NCBI GenBank assembly: GCA_903921455.1
Contig: CAIXPZ010000277.1
Location: 23,816 to 87,815 of the forward strand
Source of the DNA: an uncultured Verrucomicrobia subdivision 3 bacterium
Lineage (GTDB): Bacteria > Verrucomicrobiota > Verrucomicrobiae > Limisphaerales > UBA11358
Reading direction: 5' to 3'
Length of the DNA stretch: 64,000 bases
Positions 48,640 to 56,847 of the stretch are shown here, piece by piece. Made by a program: the position numbers and the translations under genes. Position 1 is the stretch's first letter, and each line of letters starts with the position of its first letter. The notes under the pieces were generated by a model. The model was not told where the DNA came from and did no database searches. It saw nothing but the letters and a program-made list of their open reading frames with translations.

Positions 48640-50157
48640 ATGTCCATGCGTCGTTTGATCTTGATTGCCTTGGCCGGGATTTTTTCCGCCGGTGCCTGTG
48701 TGGCCGCGCAAACCGCATCCGTCGGCCCGGCGTCAAGTGTGGCGAAGCCATATCGCGCTGACCGGATTATAATCCAGCCGAAATCTGCGGCCGGCAGCGC
48801 GGCTCTCGCCCGCTTTCATGCGCAACGCGGGAGCCGGGTGTGGGGAACCTTTGCGGGCGCTGGCCAGCTGCAGGTTCTGGAAGTGCCCGTCGGCGAGACG
48901 GTCGAAAGTCTGGTCGTCCAATATCAACAGAGCGGCCTGGTGGAGTTTGCCGAGCCGGATTATCTGGTTTATGCCTCGGCCACGCTGCCAAACGACCCCA
49001 AGTTTTCGGACGGCACATTGTGGGGCTTGAACAATACCGGGCAGAACGGCGGCACGACCAATGCGGACATTGATGCCCCGGAAGGCTGGGACGTGTTGAC
49101 TTCCGCCAGCAACATCGTCGTGGCGGTTTTGGATTCAGGCATCAATTATAATCACGAAGATCTGGCCGCCAACATGTGGGTGAGTCCCGTGGATGGCAGT
49201 CATGGCTGGAACGCCGTCGCCACCAACAATCTTCCTCTCGATGATGGCGGACACGGAAGTCTTGTGGCTGGTGTGCTCGGAGCGGTGGGAAATAACGGAA
49301 AGGGTGTGGTCGGGGTTGCGTGGCAGGTGCAGATGATGGCTTGCAAATGTCTCACTGCCGCTGGCTCGGGTAGCGACTCGGATTTGATCGCGTGCATTGA
49401 TTACGCCAGAACCAACGGGGCCCGAATCATCAATGCCAGCCTAGACAGCCCCAGTTTCTCGCTGGCTTTGTCCAATGCAATTATCGTCGCCCGTGACGCG
49501 GGTATTATCTGGGTCGCCTCTGCTGGCAACGGAACTTCAGCGGGCAGAAACGTGGATAACAGTCCCAGCTATCCCGCCTGCTACCAAATTGACAACATTG
49601 TCGCCGTTGCCTACACAACACGCAACGACACCTTGGGTTTCCTTTCCAATTACGGTGCTACCAATGTTGATCTCGCTGCCCCTGGCGATGAGGTGTATTC
49701 AACTCTTAGCGGGGCATCCAACAGTTATTATCCTCCCTCTAACTTTATCAAAATTGCCGGGACTTCATTCTCCGCCCCCTGCGTCGCTGGCGCCTGTGCT
49801 TTGCTCATGGCTCAATACCCCGCCGACAAATATCGCGACACCATCGCCCGGTTGTTGAATGCCACCGACCCGCTCCCGTCGCTGGCGGGCAAATGCCGGA
49901 CTGGCGGGCGCCTTAATTTGCGCAAAGCCCTCCGGACTATCCGCGTCGCCGCCTTGCCCGCCGGCACCAATGCGTCCTTTCAGCTACAGGTCGCCGGCGG
50001 ATTGGGCCGGACTTGCACCGTCGAGACCACCACCAACCTGGTGAGCTGGATGCCCGTTTTCACTAACACCACTTCGACCAACGGCACCTTTGATTTCGCC
50101 GACGACTCCTCCACCAACACCCCGGCGCGTTTTTTCCGCGCCACCGCCGCTCCGTGA
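48640..50157 (+). CDS. Secreted subtilisin-like serine protease (S8)
   Basis: The 505-residue protein has a signal peptide (LIALAGIFSAGACVAAQ), an inhibitor-I9-like propeptide (RIIIQPKSAAGSAALARFHA...VEFAEPDYLVYA) and an S8 catalytic domain. Asp lies near residue 165 (VAVLDSGINYNHED), His near 203 (DDGGHGSLVAGVLG) and Ser near 375 (IAGTSFSAPCVAGA). The C-terminal module CTVETTTNLVSWMPVFTNT...RFFRAT is a typical Verrucomicrobia add-on seen in many secreted proteins. It probably digests protein outside the cell. Synonymous base use in the middle is slightly less GC-rich than in the flanks. Confidence 0.93.
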   Translation: MSMRRLILIALAGIFSAGACVAAQTASVGPASSVAKPYRADRIIIQPKSAAGSAALARFHAQRGSRVWGTFAGAGQLQVLEVPVGETVESLVVQYQQSGLVEFAEPDYLVYASATLPNDPKFSDGTLWGLNNTGQNGGTTNADIDAPEGWDVLTSASNIVVAVLDSGINYNHEDLAANMWVSPVDGSHGWNAVATNNLPLDDGGHGSLVAGVLGAVGNNGKGVVGVAWQVQMMACKCLTAAGSGSDSDLIACIDYARTNGARIINASLDSPSFSLALSNAIIVARDAGIIWVASAGNGTSAGRNVDNSPSYPACYQIDNIVAVAYTTRNDTLGFLSNYGATNVDLAAPGDEVYSTLSGASNSYYPPSNFIKIAGTSFSAPCVAGACALLMAQYPADKYRDTIARLLNATDPLPSLAGKCRTGGRLNLRKALRTIRVAALPAGTNASFQLQVAGGLGRTCTVETTTNLVSWMPVFTNTTSTNGTFDFADDSSTNTPARFFRATAAP

Positions 50158-50196
50158 GCCGCGTTTGAAAATTGTCTTTGTTTTCCCTTCGTGCTT

Positions 50197-50219
50197 ATCT
50201 GTGTCCATCTGTGGTTAAT
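50197..50219 (+). repeat. Intergenic 'TGTGTCCAT...GTGGTTAA' repeat, copy B
   Basis: ATCTGTGTCCATCTGTGG followed by TTAAT lies three bases upstream of the pyrF start codon. It matches copy A at 22648. An inverted relative follows pyrF at 50926-50960, so pyrF is bracketed by oppositely oriented copies. Confidence 0.6.
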
Positions 50220-50222
50220 CAA

Positions 50223-50927
50223 ATGAGAAATCCCATCATCGCCGCGCTCGATGTGCCGTCGGCGGAACAGGCCCTGAAGCTTGCTGAACAAATCGCGCCC
50301 GCGGTCGGCGCGTTCAAGATCGGCAAGGAACTGTTCGTCGCCGCTGGCCCGGACATCGTGCGCCGCATCCGCGCGACGGGCGCGAGCGTCTTTCTTGACC
50401 TGAAATTTCACGATATCCCGAATACCGTTGCCAAGGCCGTCGCCTCCGCCGTGCGGCTCGATGTGCAGATGCTGACCATCCACACCAGCGGCGGCAGCGA
50501 GATGATGCGCGCGGCCGAGCAATCCGCGCAGGACACGGCGAAGTCACTGGGCCGGCCGGCCCCGCTGGTGCTCGGGGTGACTGTGCTGACCAGTTCCAAC
50601 AGCGACACGCTGGCGGAAATCGGCTGCGCCCCCAATGTCGGCCATCAGGTCGAACGCCTCGCGGCGCTGGCCGTGAAATCCGGCCTGCGCGGCTTGGTCT
50701 GTTCGCCGCTGGAAATCGCCGACCTGCGGTTGATTCTGCCGGCGGAAACGCAGTTGGTTACGCCCGGCATCCGCACCGGCGCGGAAAAAGCCGACGACCA
50801 GAAACGCACCCTCACGCCGCGTGAGGCCATGCAGGCCGGCGCCAGCTGGTTGGTGATCGGCCGGCCGATTTACGCGGCGGAAAACCCGCGCCGGGCGGCG
50901 GAGAAAATTTTGGAATCACTTTTTTAG
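50223..50927 (+). CDS. pyrF: Orotidine-5'-phosphate decarboxylase
   Basis: The 234-residue TIM-barrel protein begins NPIIAALDVPSAEQAL. Its catalytic Asp-Lys network is in SVFLDLKFHDIPNTVAKAV near residue 60, and the phosphate-binding end is LVTPGIRTGAEKADDQKR and WLVIGRPIYAAENP. It makes UMP in pyrimidine synthesis. No other pyr genes are adjacent. The start at 50223 fits the family N-terminus. Confidence 0.96.
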   Translation: MRNPIIAALDVPSAEQALKLAEQIAPAVGAFKIGKELFVAAGPDIVRRIRATGASVFLDLKFHDIPNTVAKAVASAVRLDVQMLTIHTSGGSEMMRAAEQSAQDTAKSLGRPAPLVLGVTVLTSSNSDTLAEIGCAPNVGHQVERLAALAVKSGLRGLVCSPLEIADLRLILPAETQLVTPGIRTGAEKADDQKRTLTPREAMQAGASWLVIGRPIYAAENPRRAAEKILESLF

Positions 50928-50960
50928 CCACAGATTTTCACAGATGACCCACAGATTGAA
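50926..50960 (-). repeat. Intergenic 'CCACAGAT' repeat, inverted copy C
   Basis: AGCCACAGATTTTCACAGAT followed by GACCCACAGATTGAA begins at the pyrF stop codon. It is the reverse orientation of the 50197 copy (ATCTGTG...CTGTGG). It occupies the whole gap to the next start at 50964, so the start codon of the monooxygenase lies directly behind it. Confidence 0.6.
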
Positions 50961-50963
50961 ATT

Positions 50964-51263
50964 ATGAGCGCAACAACCATCACCGTCGTCGCCACCTTTC
51001 AAGCCCGGCCCGGCAAGGAAGCCGAATTGAAAAAGGCCTTGATTGGCCTCGTCGCACCGACGCGTCAGGAGGCGGGCTGCCTCAATTACGATCTCCATAT
51101 CCTGCCCGAAGAACCGGCGAAGTTTCTGTTCCACGAAAACTGGACCAGCCAGGCGCATCTCGACGCGCATCTGCAGTCGGCCCACATCCGGGTCCTGCTG
51201 CCGCGCGTGGAGGAGTTGTGCGTGGCCTTCCCCGAAATCAAGATTTGGGAGCGGATCGCCTAG
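50964..51263 (+). CDS. Small antibiotic-biosynthesis-monooxygenase (ABM) domain protein
   Basis: The 99-residue ferredoxin-like protein has ABM features: ITVVATFQARPGKEAELKKAL, then TRQEAGCLNYDLHI, FLFHENWTSQAHLDAHLQ and HIRVLLPRVEEL. Relatives such as YgiN are called quinol monooxygenases, though activity for most members is unproven. Likely a homodimer in the cytoplasm. Its last four bases overlap the end of the convergent thymidine-phosphorylase-type gene. Confidence 0.87.
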   Translation: MSATTITVVATFQARPGKEAELKKALIGLVAPTRQEAGCLNYDLHILPEEPAKFLFHENWTSQAHLDAHLQSAHIRVLLPRVEELCVAFPEIKIWERIA

Positions 51264-52570
51264 CGCGTGATGATTTCGGCCACGAGCCGGGTGGTTGCCG
51301 GCCGTTGCGCGGAAAGGTGGAAGGCCGTTCTCAACCGGGCGCTGGCGGCGCGGCTCTGGCTGGCGTCCGCGGCGTGAACGCGGCATAGCGTTCCCGCTTT
51401 TCCGATGCGCTCGCCGGGCTTGGCGATTTGGTCTACCCCCGCATCGTAGTTGATCGCGGCCTCCTTCGTGAGTCGGCCGCCGCCGAGGTCGCGGATGACT
51501 TCGCCGATGATGCGGGCGTCGGTTTTGGCAATATAGCCGGCTCGGTCGGTCTTCACTTCAACCACGGTTTTCGCCGTTGACTCCAAGGTCAGCTTGCGGT
51601 TGAAGGCCTTCAAGTTCGCCCCTTGGGCGACGATCATTTCATCCCATTTCGCGCGCGGGGCGCCGGTTTGCAGACAGGCCGACGCCGCTGCCCGCGCCGC
51701 CGCGAGGGTTTGGAACTTCCGGGTCTGCACCAGCAGATGCGCCGCGGATTCCACGACCAGTTCCCGCAGATCCGGCGGGCCTTTGCCCTCCAGGCACGCA
51801 ACGCTTTCTTTGACTTCCAGCCAGTTGCCGGCCGAGCGGCCGAGCGGCGTGTTCATGTCCGTCAGTATCGCGCGCGTGTTCGTGCCGCATTCGTTCCCGA
51901 GTGCAACCATCGCCTGCGCCAGTTTGCGCGCATCGGCTTTGGTTTGCATGAAGGCGGCGCCGCCGAATTTCACATCGAGGATCAGTGCGTCGAGACTTTC
52001 GGCTAGCTTCTTGGAAAGGATTGAGGCGGTGATGAGCGGGATGCTTGGCACGGTGCCGCTGGCGTCGCGCAGGGCGTAGATCTTTTTATCGGCGGGCACC
52101 ATCGTGTCCGTTTGGCCGCAGATGACGCAGCCCACTTTCTGTACGAGCTTGGCGATCTGCGCGGCGGGCAGCAGCGATTTGAAACCGGGAATGGCATCCA
52201 GCTTGTCGAGCGTGCCGCCGGTGATGCCGAGGCCGCGCCCGGAAATCATCGGCACGCGAAAGCCGAGACACGCCAGCAGCGGCGCAAGCGGCAGCGACAC
52301 CTTGTCGCCGATGCCGCCGGTGGAATGCTTGTCCACGAGCGGGCGTTCGTCTTTCGGAAATTTCAGCACCTCGCCGGAATCGCGCATGGCCAGCGTGAGC
52401 GCGGTGGTTTCGGCGGTGTCCAGGCCGCGGAAATAAATGGCCATGAGCAGCGCAGCCATCTGGTAGTCGGGAATCTTCCCGGCGGTGAATTCTTGGATGA
52501 ATTCCTGGATGCGATCCGGCGCGAGAATTTTACCTTCGCGCTTGGCTTCGATGAGCGGGAGAAAGTTCAC
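51260..52570 (-). CDS. deoA: Thymidine / pyrimidine-nucleoside phosphorylase
   Basis: The 436-residue protein starts with GTG and has the family signature VPMISGRGLGITGGTLDKLD near residue 110. Other conserved parts are VDKHSTGGIGDKVSLPLAPLL (in part VDKHSTGGIGDKV), DTMVPADKKIYALRDASGTV and ILDVKFGGAAFM. It splits thymidine or deoxyuridine to base and deoxyribose-1-phosphate. Sequence does not decide between strict thymidine and broader pyrimidine specificity. The start overlaps the upstream unknown gene's stop (GTGA), so the gene is probably expressed from the fabF-side promoter. Confidence 0.92.
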   Translation of the reverse strand: MNFLPLIEAKREGKILAPDRIQEFIQEFTAGKIPDYQMAALLMAIYFRGLDTAETTALTLAMRDSGEVLKFPKDERPLVDKHSTGGIGDKVSLPLAPLLACLGFRVPMISGRGLGITGGTLDKLDAIPGFKSLLPAAQIAKLVQKVGCVICGQTDTMVPADKKIYALRDASGTVPSIPLITASILSKKLAESLDALILDVKFGGAAFMQTKADARKLAQAMVALGNECGTNTRAILTDMNTPLGRSAGNWLEVKESVACLEGKGPPDLRELVVESAAHLLVQTRKFQTLAAARAAASACLQTGAPRAKWDEMIVAQGANLKAFNRKLTLESTAKTVVEVKTDRAGYIAKTDARIIGEVIRDLGGGRLTKEAAINYDAGVDQIAKPGERIGKAGTLCRVHAADASQSRAASARLRTAFHLSAQRPATTRLVAEIITR

Positions 52571-53316
52571 TGGTTTTGCAGCGTGATGACGGGTTGGCCT
52601 TTGTATTCCGAAAGCGCCTGGTCGCTTGTGAATGTCTTTTCATCCGGGAACACCACGACGATGGCGTCGAAGTTGTTGGTCCATTGCGATTTTTGGATGA
52701 GCCAGTTTTTGACGAATTCGCCGACGGATTTCCGGCACTGTTCGCGGACCAGATTCAGATGCGGCGGCGATTGGGCGCGCTGGACCAGCAGGCCGGTCAT
52801 GTCGCGCTCCAGTTCGTCGAGGCGTTCATTTTTGTCGAAGCGCGCCCAGCCGCTCTCGGCGCGTTTTTCCATGCGGCCGGTGTCGATCGCCGGCGGCAGG
52901 GTGGGGCGGAACTGCGGGGCGTAGACGAAACAGACATTGCCCTTCGCCGCCAGCCGCCACGGGTCCGAGAGCACGATGTGATAGCGGAATGTCGCCGGCA
53001 CGCGGATTTCGGCGGTGGTCGTCCCGACGTAAAACAGATCCCACAGCGAATTCAGCGAGTCCTCGCGCCGGAAGGTTTCCGTGCTGCGGGAGTTGGCGAG
53101 TTCCAGGACGTTGCCGTGCGTGGAGGTGATGACGGGTATGTCTTCGAGAAACGTCGTCGTGATGTTGCCCGTGACGAAGTTGCGCGCGGCATGGTTCAGC
53201 AGGTCGCCGCCGGTGCGGAGCGCCTTGGTAAAAACTATCGCGCCCATGACCGCCAGCGCCACCATCGTCAGCGCCGCAATGGTCGTCCGCCACGGAAACT
53301 GACCATTGCTTTTCAT
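52567..53316 (-). CDS. Membrane-anchored protein, DUF4230-like
   Basis: The 249-residue protein has one N-terminal transmembrane helix (TIAALTMVALAVMGAIVFTK). The remainder is predicted to be extracytoplasmic, with ITTTFLEDIPVITSTHGNVLELA and TTTAEIRVPATFRYHIVLSD. The second block recalls the DUF4230 beta-sandwich, but the match is only by eye. The C-terminal half is charged and helical (LDELERDMTGLLVQRA). It sits one base after the fabF stop and overlaps the deoA start, which gives no clear functional hint. Confidence 0.55.
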   Translation of the reverse strand: MKSNGQFPWRTTIAALTMVALAVMGAIVFTKALRTGGDLLNHAARNFVTGNITTTFLEDIPVITSTHGNVLELANSRSTETFRREDSLNSLWDLFYVGTTTAEIRVPATFRYHIVLSDPWRLAAKGNVCFVYAPQFRPTLPPAIDTGRMEKRAESGWARFDKNERLDELERDMTGLLVQRAQSPPHLNLVREQCRKSVGEFVKNWLIQKSQWTNNFDAIVVVFPDEKTFTSDQALSEYKGQPVITLQNQ

Positions 53317-53317
53317 T

Positions 53318-54577
53318 TCAGCCGAGAAACTTCTTCGCCGCGATGGTCGAGTTGTGGCCGCCGAAGCCGAACGAGTTGTTCACGATGGCGTTCACCGGCA
53401 TGGCCCGCGCAGTGTGCGGGACGTAATCCAGATCGCATTCGGGGTCCGGATTCTGCAGGTTGATGGTGGGCGGCACGATGCCGTGCTTGATGGCGAGGGC
53501 GCACGCGGTCATTTCCACCGCGCCGGCCGCGCCGAGCATGTGGCCGGTCGCGCCTTTGGTGGAGCTGACCACCAGCTTCTTGGCGTGATCGCCGAAAACG
53601 GATTTGATGGCCTGTGTTTCGCAGATGTCGCCCTGCGGCGTGGAGGTGCCGTGGGCGTTGACATAGGTGATGTCCGTGAGGTTGAGCCCGCCGGTGCGCA
53701 GGGCCATTTTCATGCAGCGCGCCGCGCCTTCGCCGCCGGGTGAGGGCGAGGTGAGATGGTGCGCGTCGGCGGTGTTGCCGTAGCCGACGATCTCGCAATA
53801 AATCTGCGCGCCGCGTTTCTTGGCATGTTCCAGTTCTTCCAGCACGAGCACGCCCGCGCCTTCGCCCATGACGAAGCCGTCGCGGTCCTTGTCGAACGGG
53901 CGCGACGCGGTCTTGGGATCGTCGTTGCGGGTGCTCATGGCCCGCATGGCGCAGAAGCCGCCGATGCCGATGGGGATGATGGCCGCTTCCGAGCCGCCGG
54001 CGAACATCACTTGCGCGTCGCCCGCCTTGATGGTGCGCCAGGCTTCCCCGATGGCGTGGTTCGCGGTCGCACACGCGGAGCAGGTGGCAAAGTTTGGGCC
54101 GCGCAGGTTGAAATACATCGAGATCAGGCCGGATGCCATGTTGCCGATGAGCATCGGGATGGTGAACGGCGACATGCGGCCGGGGCCGCGCTGCAGCAGG
54201 ACGTTATGCTGTTCGGTCGTCGTGGCGAGGCCGCCGATGCCGGAGCCGATCATCGCGCCGATTTCGTCGCAATTTTCCTTGGCCAGCTCGAGGCCGGAAT
54301 CTTTCAGCGCGCTCCAGGCGGCATAGATGGCGAATTGGGAATAGCGGTCCGTGCGGCGGATTTCCTTGGGCGACGGAAAGGCCGGCGCCGGATCGAAGTT
54401 TTTCACTTCCCCGGCGATTTTCGTGTCAAAAGCCGTCGCGTCAAACGCGGTGATTTTATCAATCCCGCACTGGCTGGTGATCAGGTTTTGCCAGAAGGCA
54501 TTGAGGTCGTGACCGAGCGGAGTGACGACGCCCATGCCGGTGACGACCACGCGGCGGTCGGTATAGTTGTTTGCCAT
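53318..54577 (-). CDS. fabF: 3-oxoacyl-ACP synthase II (KAS II)
   Basis: The 419-residue thiolase-fold protein has the active-site Cys-His-His triad: TCSACATANHAIGEAW (Cys near residue 167), TYVNAHGTSTPQGD (His) and GATGHMLGAAGAVE (His). It ends with NSFGFGGHNST. It condenses malonyl-ACP with acyl-ACP in fatty acid elongation. It lies downstream of acpP with a terminator-like hairpin between them. The ATG at 54577 starts MANNYTDRRVVVTGMG, matching the family. Confidence 0.96.
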   Translation of the reverse strand: MANNYTDRRVVVTGMGVVTPLGHDLNAFWQNLITSQCGIDKITAFDATAFDTKIAGEVKNFDPAPAFPSPKEIRRTDRYSQFAIYAAWSALKDSGLELAKENCDEIGAMIGSGIGGLATTTEQHNVLLQRGPGRMSPFTIPMLIGNMASGLISMYFNLRGPNFATCSACATANHAIGEAWRTIKAGDAQVMFAGGSEAAIIPIGIGGFCAMRAMSTRNDDPKTASRPFDKDRDGFVMGEGAGVLVLEELEHAKKRGAQIYCEIVGYGNTADAHHLTSPSPGGEGAARCMKMALRTGGLNLTDITYVNAHGTSTPQGDICETQAIKSVFGDHAKKLVVSSTKGATGHMLGAAGAVEMTACALAIKHGIVPPTINLQNPDPECDLDYVPHTARAMPVNAIVNNSFGFGGHNSTIAAKKFLG

Positions 54578-54580
54578 GAC

Positions 54581-54626
54581 AAAATCAAACGGGGCAGTTC
54601 GGGCTGTGTCCAGCCTAAACTGCCCC
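54581..54626 (-). terminator. Attenuator-like hairpin between acpP and fabF
   Basis: GGGGCAGTT (54591-54599) pairs with AACTGCCCC (54618-54626), and GGCTG with CAGCC inside. On the - strand the stem is followed by GTTTGATTTTG. It lies between the acpP stop and the fabF start, so it could end part of the transcripts and keep acpP message above fabF. A T-rich run also follows on the + strand. Confidence 0.7.
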
Positions 54627-54643
54627 GCCGGTTCAATTTTTTA

Positions 54644-54886
54644 TTATTTTTGGGCTTCTTCGACGTATTTGATGACGTCGCCGACGCTCTGGAGCTTCTC
54701 GGCCTGTTCGTCCGGCACTTCGATCCCGAATTCCTCTTCCAGCGCCATGACCAGCTCGACCGTGTCGAGCGAATCCGCACCGAGGTCTTCGATAAACTTG
54801 GCCGCCGGAACGACTTGGTCGGGTTTAACCCCGAGTTGTTCGACGATGATGTCTTTTACGCGCTGATCAATAGGTTTGTCTGACAT
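54644..54886 (-). CDS. acpP: Acyl carrier protein
   Basis: The 80-residue acidic protein has the phosphopantetheine serine in [21 protein letters not shown] near residue 38, the universal ACP motif. Other parts ([27 protein letters not shown]) fit a type II fatty-acid ACP. It carries growing acyl chains to FabD, FabF and FabG, all encoded here, and probably to the Aas-type enzyme at the end of the window. Confidence 0.97.
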   Translation of the reverse strand: MSDKPIDQRVKDIIVEQLGVKPDQVVPAAKFIEDLGADSLDTVELVMALEEEFGIEVPDEQAEKLQSVGDVIKYVEEAQK

Positions 54887-54995
54887 AATTTGACAGTCTT
54901 TCTAGCGTGCAACCGCCGCACCCGTCAAGTCTCGATTTGAATTTTATTTCGGTGAATTTCTAATTAGTCGTTGCCATCCGTTCCGGGCAAACACG

Positions 54996-55739
54996 TTACA
55001 TCACCATGCCGCCGTCCACCGTCAGCACCTGGCCGGTCACGTAGCGCGCCGCCGGACTGCCGAGGTAAAGCGCGGCGGCGGCGATGTCCTCCGCCTCGCC
55101 GAAGCTGCCCAGCGGAATCTGCTTGAGCAGCGCCGCCTTCATCTCCTCCTTCAGCTCCGACGTCATGTCCGTCTGGATGAAGCCGGGCGCGATGGCGTTC
55201 ACCGTGATGCCGCGCCCCGCGAGTTCCCGGGCGCACGACTGCGTGAAGCCGATCAAGCCCGCCTTGCTCGCCGCGTAATTGCACTGGCCCGCGTTCCCGA
55301 TGAGGCCGATGACCGACGAGATGTTGATGATGCGGCCGCTGCGCGCCTTGATCATCGCCCGGCTGAACGCCTTCGTCACGAGGAACGCGCCCTTGAGATT
55401 CGTGTTCAGCACCGTGTCCCAGTCCGCGTCGCTCATGCGCATCAGCAGCCCGTCGCGCGTCACGCCGGCGTTGTTCACGAGAATGTCCACCTTGCCCGCC
55501 TCGGCCAGAATCTTCTCGGCGGCGGCGTTGACGGCGGCGGCGTCCGCCACGTCCACGGCGAAGGCCCACGCCTTGCGGCCCAGCGCGCGGATTTCCGCGG
55601 CCACCTTCTCGGAATTTTCCTGCGTGCGCGAGACGACCGCGACGTCCGCCCCTTCTTGGGCGTATTTCAAGGCAATGGCGCGGCCGATCCCGCGACCCGC
55701 TCCCGTGACAACGGCAATTTGATTGGCAAGTTGGCTCAT
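54996..55739 (-). CDS. fabG: 3-oxoacyl-ACP reductase
   Basis: The 247-residue short-chain dehydrogenase has the NADP site VVTGAGRGIGRAIALKYAQ, DILVNNAGVTRDGLLMRM, and the catalytic Ser-Tyr-Lys in NISSVIGLIGNAGQCNYAASKAG (in part NISSVIG and YAASKAG). It reduces 3-oxoacyl-ACP during fatty acid elongation. The neighbours fabD, acpP and fabF confirm this role over other SDR functions. About 110 bp separates it from acpP. Confidence 0.95.
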   Translation of the reverse strand: MSQLANQIAVVTGAGRGIGRAIALKYAQEGADVAVVSRTQENSEKVAAEIRALGRKAWAFAVDVADAAAVNAAAEKILAEAGKVDILVNNAGVTRDGLLMRMSDADWDTVLNTNLKGAFLVTKAFSRAMIKARSGRIINISSVIGLIGNAGQCNYAASKAGLIGFTQSCARELAGRGITVNAIAPGFIQTDMTSELKEEMKAALLKQIPLGSFGEAEDIAAAALYLGSPAARYVTGQVLTVDGGMVM

Positions 55740-55754
55740 AGTTTCAAAGTGATT

Positions 55755-55835
55755 TGGTGAATAGTTAAATCGTTACATTGTTGACAATGGTTGAAAAGCA
55801 AAACCGATTCAGCGATTCAACCATTTAACATTTTA
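55755..55835. repeat. 'TTTAAC/GATTCAACC' repeat across the fabD stop
   Basis: The gap between fabG and fabD contains GTTAAATCGTTACATTG, AACCGATTCAGCGATTCAACC and TTTAACATTTTAACGG (in parts). The sequence runs into the last fabD codons and provides its stop. It resembles the repeat that ends prfA (28889-28973). Confidence 0.5.
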
Positions 55836-56746
55836 ACGGTCGCTTCCAGGCTCGCCGCATCCGCGACGTTCAGCATCGTCGCCGTTTTATCAATGCGCTT
55901 CATGAAGCCGCTCAGGGCCGTGCCCGGCCCGAGTTCGATGAACCGCGTGTAGCCCTGCGCCAGCAGCGCGCGCATGGACGTCTCCCACAGCACCGACGCG
56001 CAGACCTGCTCGACGAGCTTCGCGGAAATCTCCGCCGGCGTGCCGTGCGGCTGCGCCGTGACGTTGGAAATCACCGGCACCGTCGGCACGGAAATCTTCG
56101 CTTTCGCCAGTTCCGCGCCGAGCTTCGGCTGCGCGCTCGCCATCAGCGGCGAGTGATAAGCGCCCGCCACCGGCAGCGGCAGCGCGCGTTTGGCTCCTTT
56201 CGCTTTCGCCAGTTCGCACGCCTTGGTGATCTTTTCCGCTTCGCCTGAAATGACGAGCTGGCCGGGGCAATTCAGATTCGCCAGCACCACGCCGGCTTCC
56301 GCGCAGACTTCGCGCGTCGGCGCTTCGTCCAGACCGATGATCGCCGCCATGCCGCCCTTGGTCGCTTCACACGCTTCCTGCATGAACTTGCCGCGCTGGC
56401 GCACCACGCGCAGGCCATCCTCAAAACTCATCGCGCCCGCCGCCGTCAGCGCCGTGAATTCGCCGAGCGACAACCCCGCCGTCGCGTCGAACGTCAGCTG
56501 CGGCGCCTGTTCCTTGAGCAGTTGGAACGCGACCCAGCTCACGAGAAAGATCCCCGGCTGCGCGTGTTCGGTCTTGGTCAGCTCCGCTTCCGGCCCCTCA
56601 AAACAAACCTTGGCCAGATCGTAGCCCAGCGCGGCATTGGCGCGGTCGAACCACGCTTTCGCGGACGGAAATGTTTCAGCGAGGTCTTTGCCCATGCCGA
56701 CGACTTGGGCGCCCTGGCCGGCAAACAGGAGTGCGGTTTTGCTCAT
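55817..56746 (-). CDS. fabD: Malonyl-CoA:ACP transacylase
   Basis: The 309-residue protein has FabD features: ALLFAGQGAQVVGMGKDLA, the nucleophile serine in TAGLSLGEFTALTAAG near residue 93, VVRQRGKFMQEA with the substrate arginine, and the catalytic histidine in VAGAYHSPLMASA. It loads malonyl groups onto ACP. It is the first gene of the fabD-fabG-acpP-fabF group. The sequence just before its ATG reads CCTCCTTT on the coding strand, the opposite of a Shine-Dalgarno. Its last codons (LNG-stop) lie in a dispersed repeat. Confidence 0.96.
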   Translation of the reverse strand: MSKTALLFAGQGAQVVGMGKDLAETFPSAKAWFDRANAALGYDLAKVCFEGPEAELTKTEHAQPGIFLVSWVAFQLLKEQAPQLTFDATAGLSLGEFTALTAAGAMSFEDGLRVVRQRGKFMQEACEATKGGMAAIIGLDEAPTREVCAEAGVVLANLNCPGQLVISGEAEKITKACELAKAKGAKRALPLPVAGAYHSPLMASAQPKLGAELAKAKISVPTVPVISNVTAQPHGTPAEISAKLVEQVCASVLWETSMRALLAQGYTRFIELGPGTALSGFMKRIDKTATMLNVADAASLEATVKMLNG

Positions 56747-56847
56747 AAAGGAGGAAAACTAAACACGATTTCCGGCGCGACGGAAAGCGAGAATTTGTTT
56801 TACATAAGACTTCTGCGATATTAGGGTCAAATTCCTGAAGCGAACTT

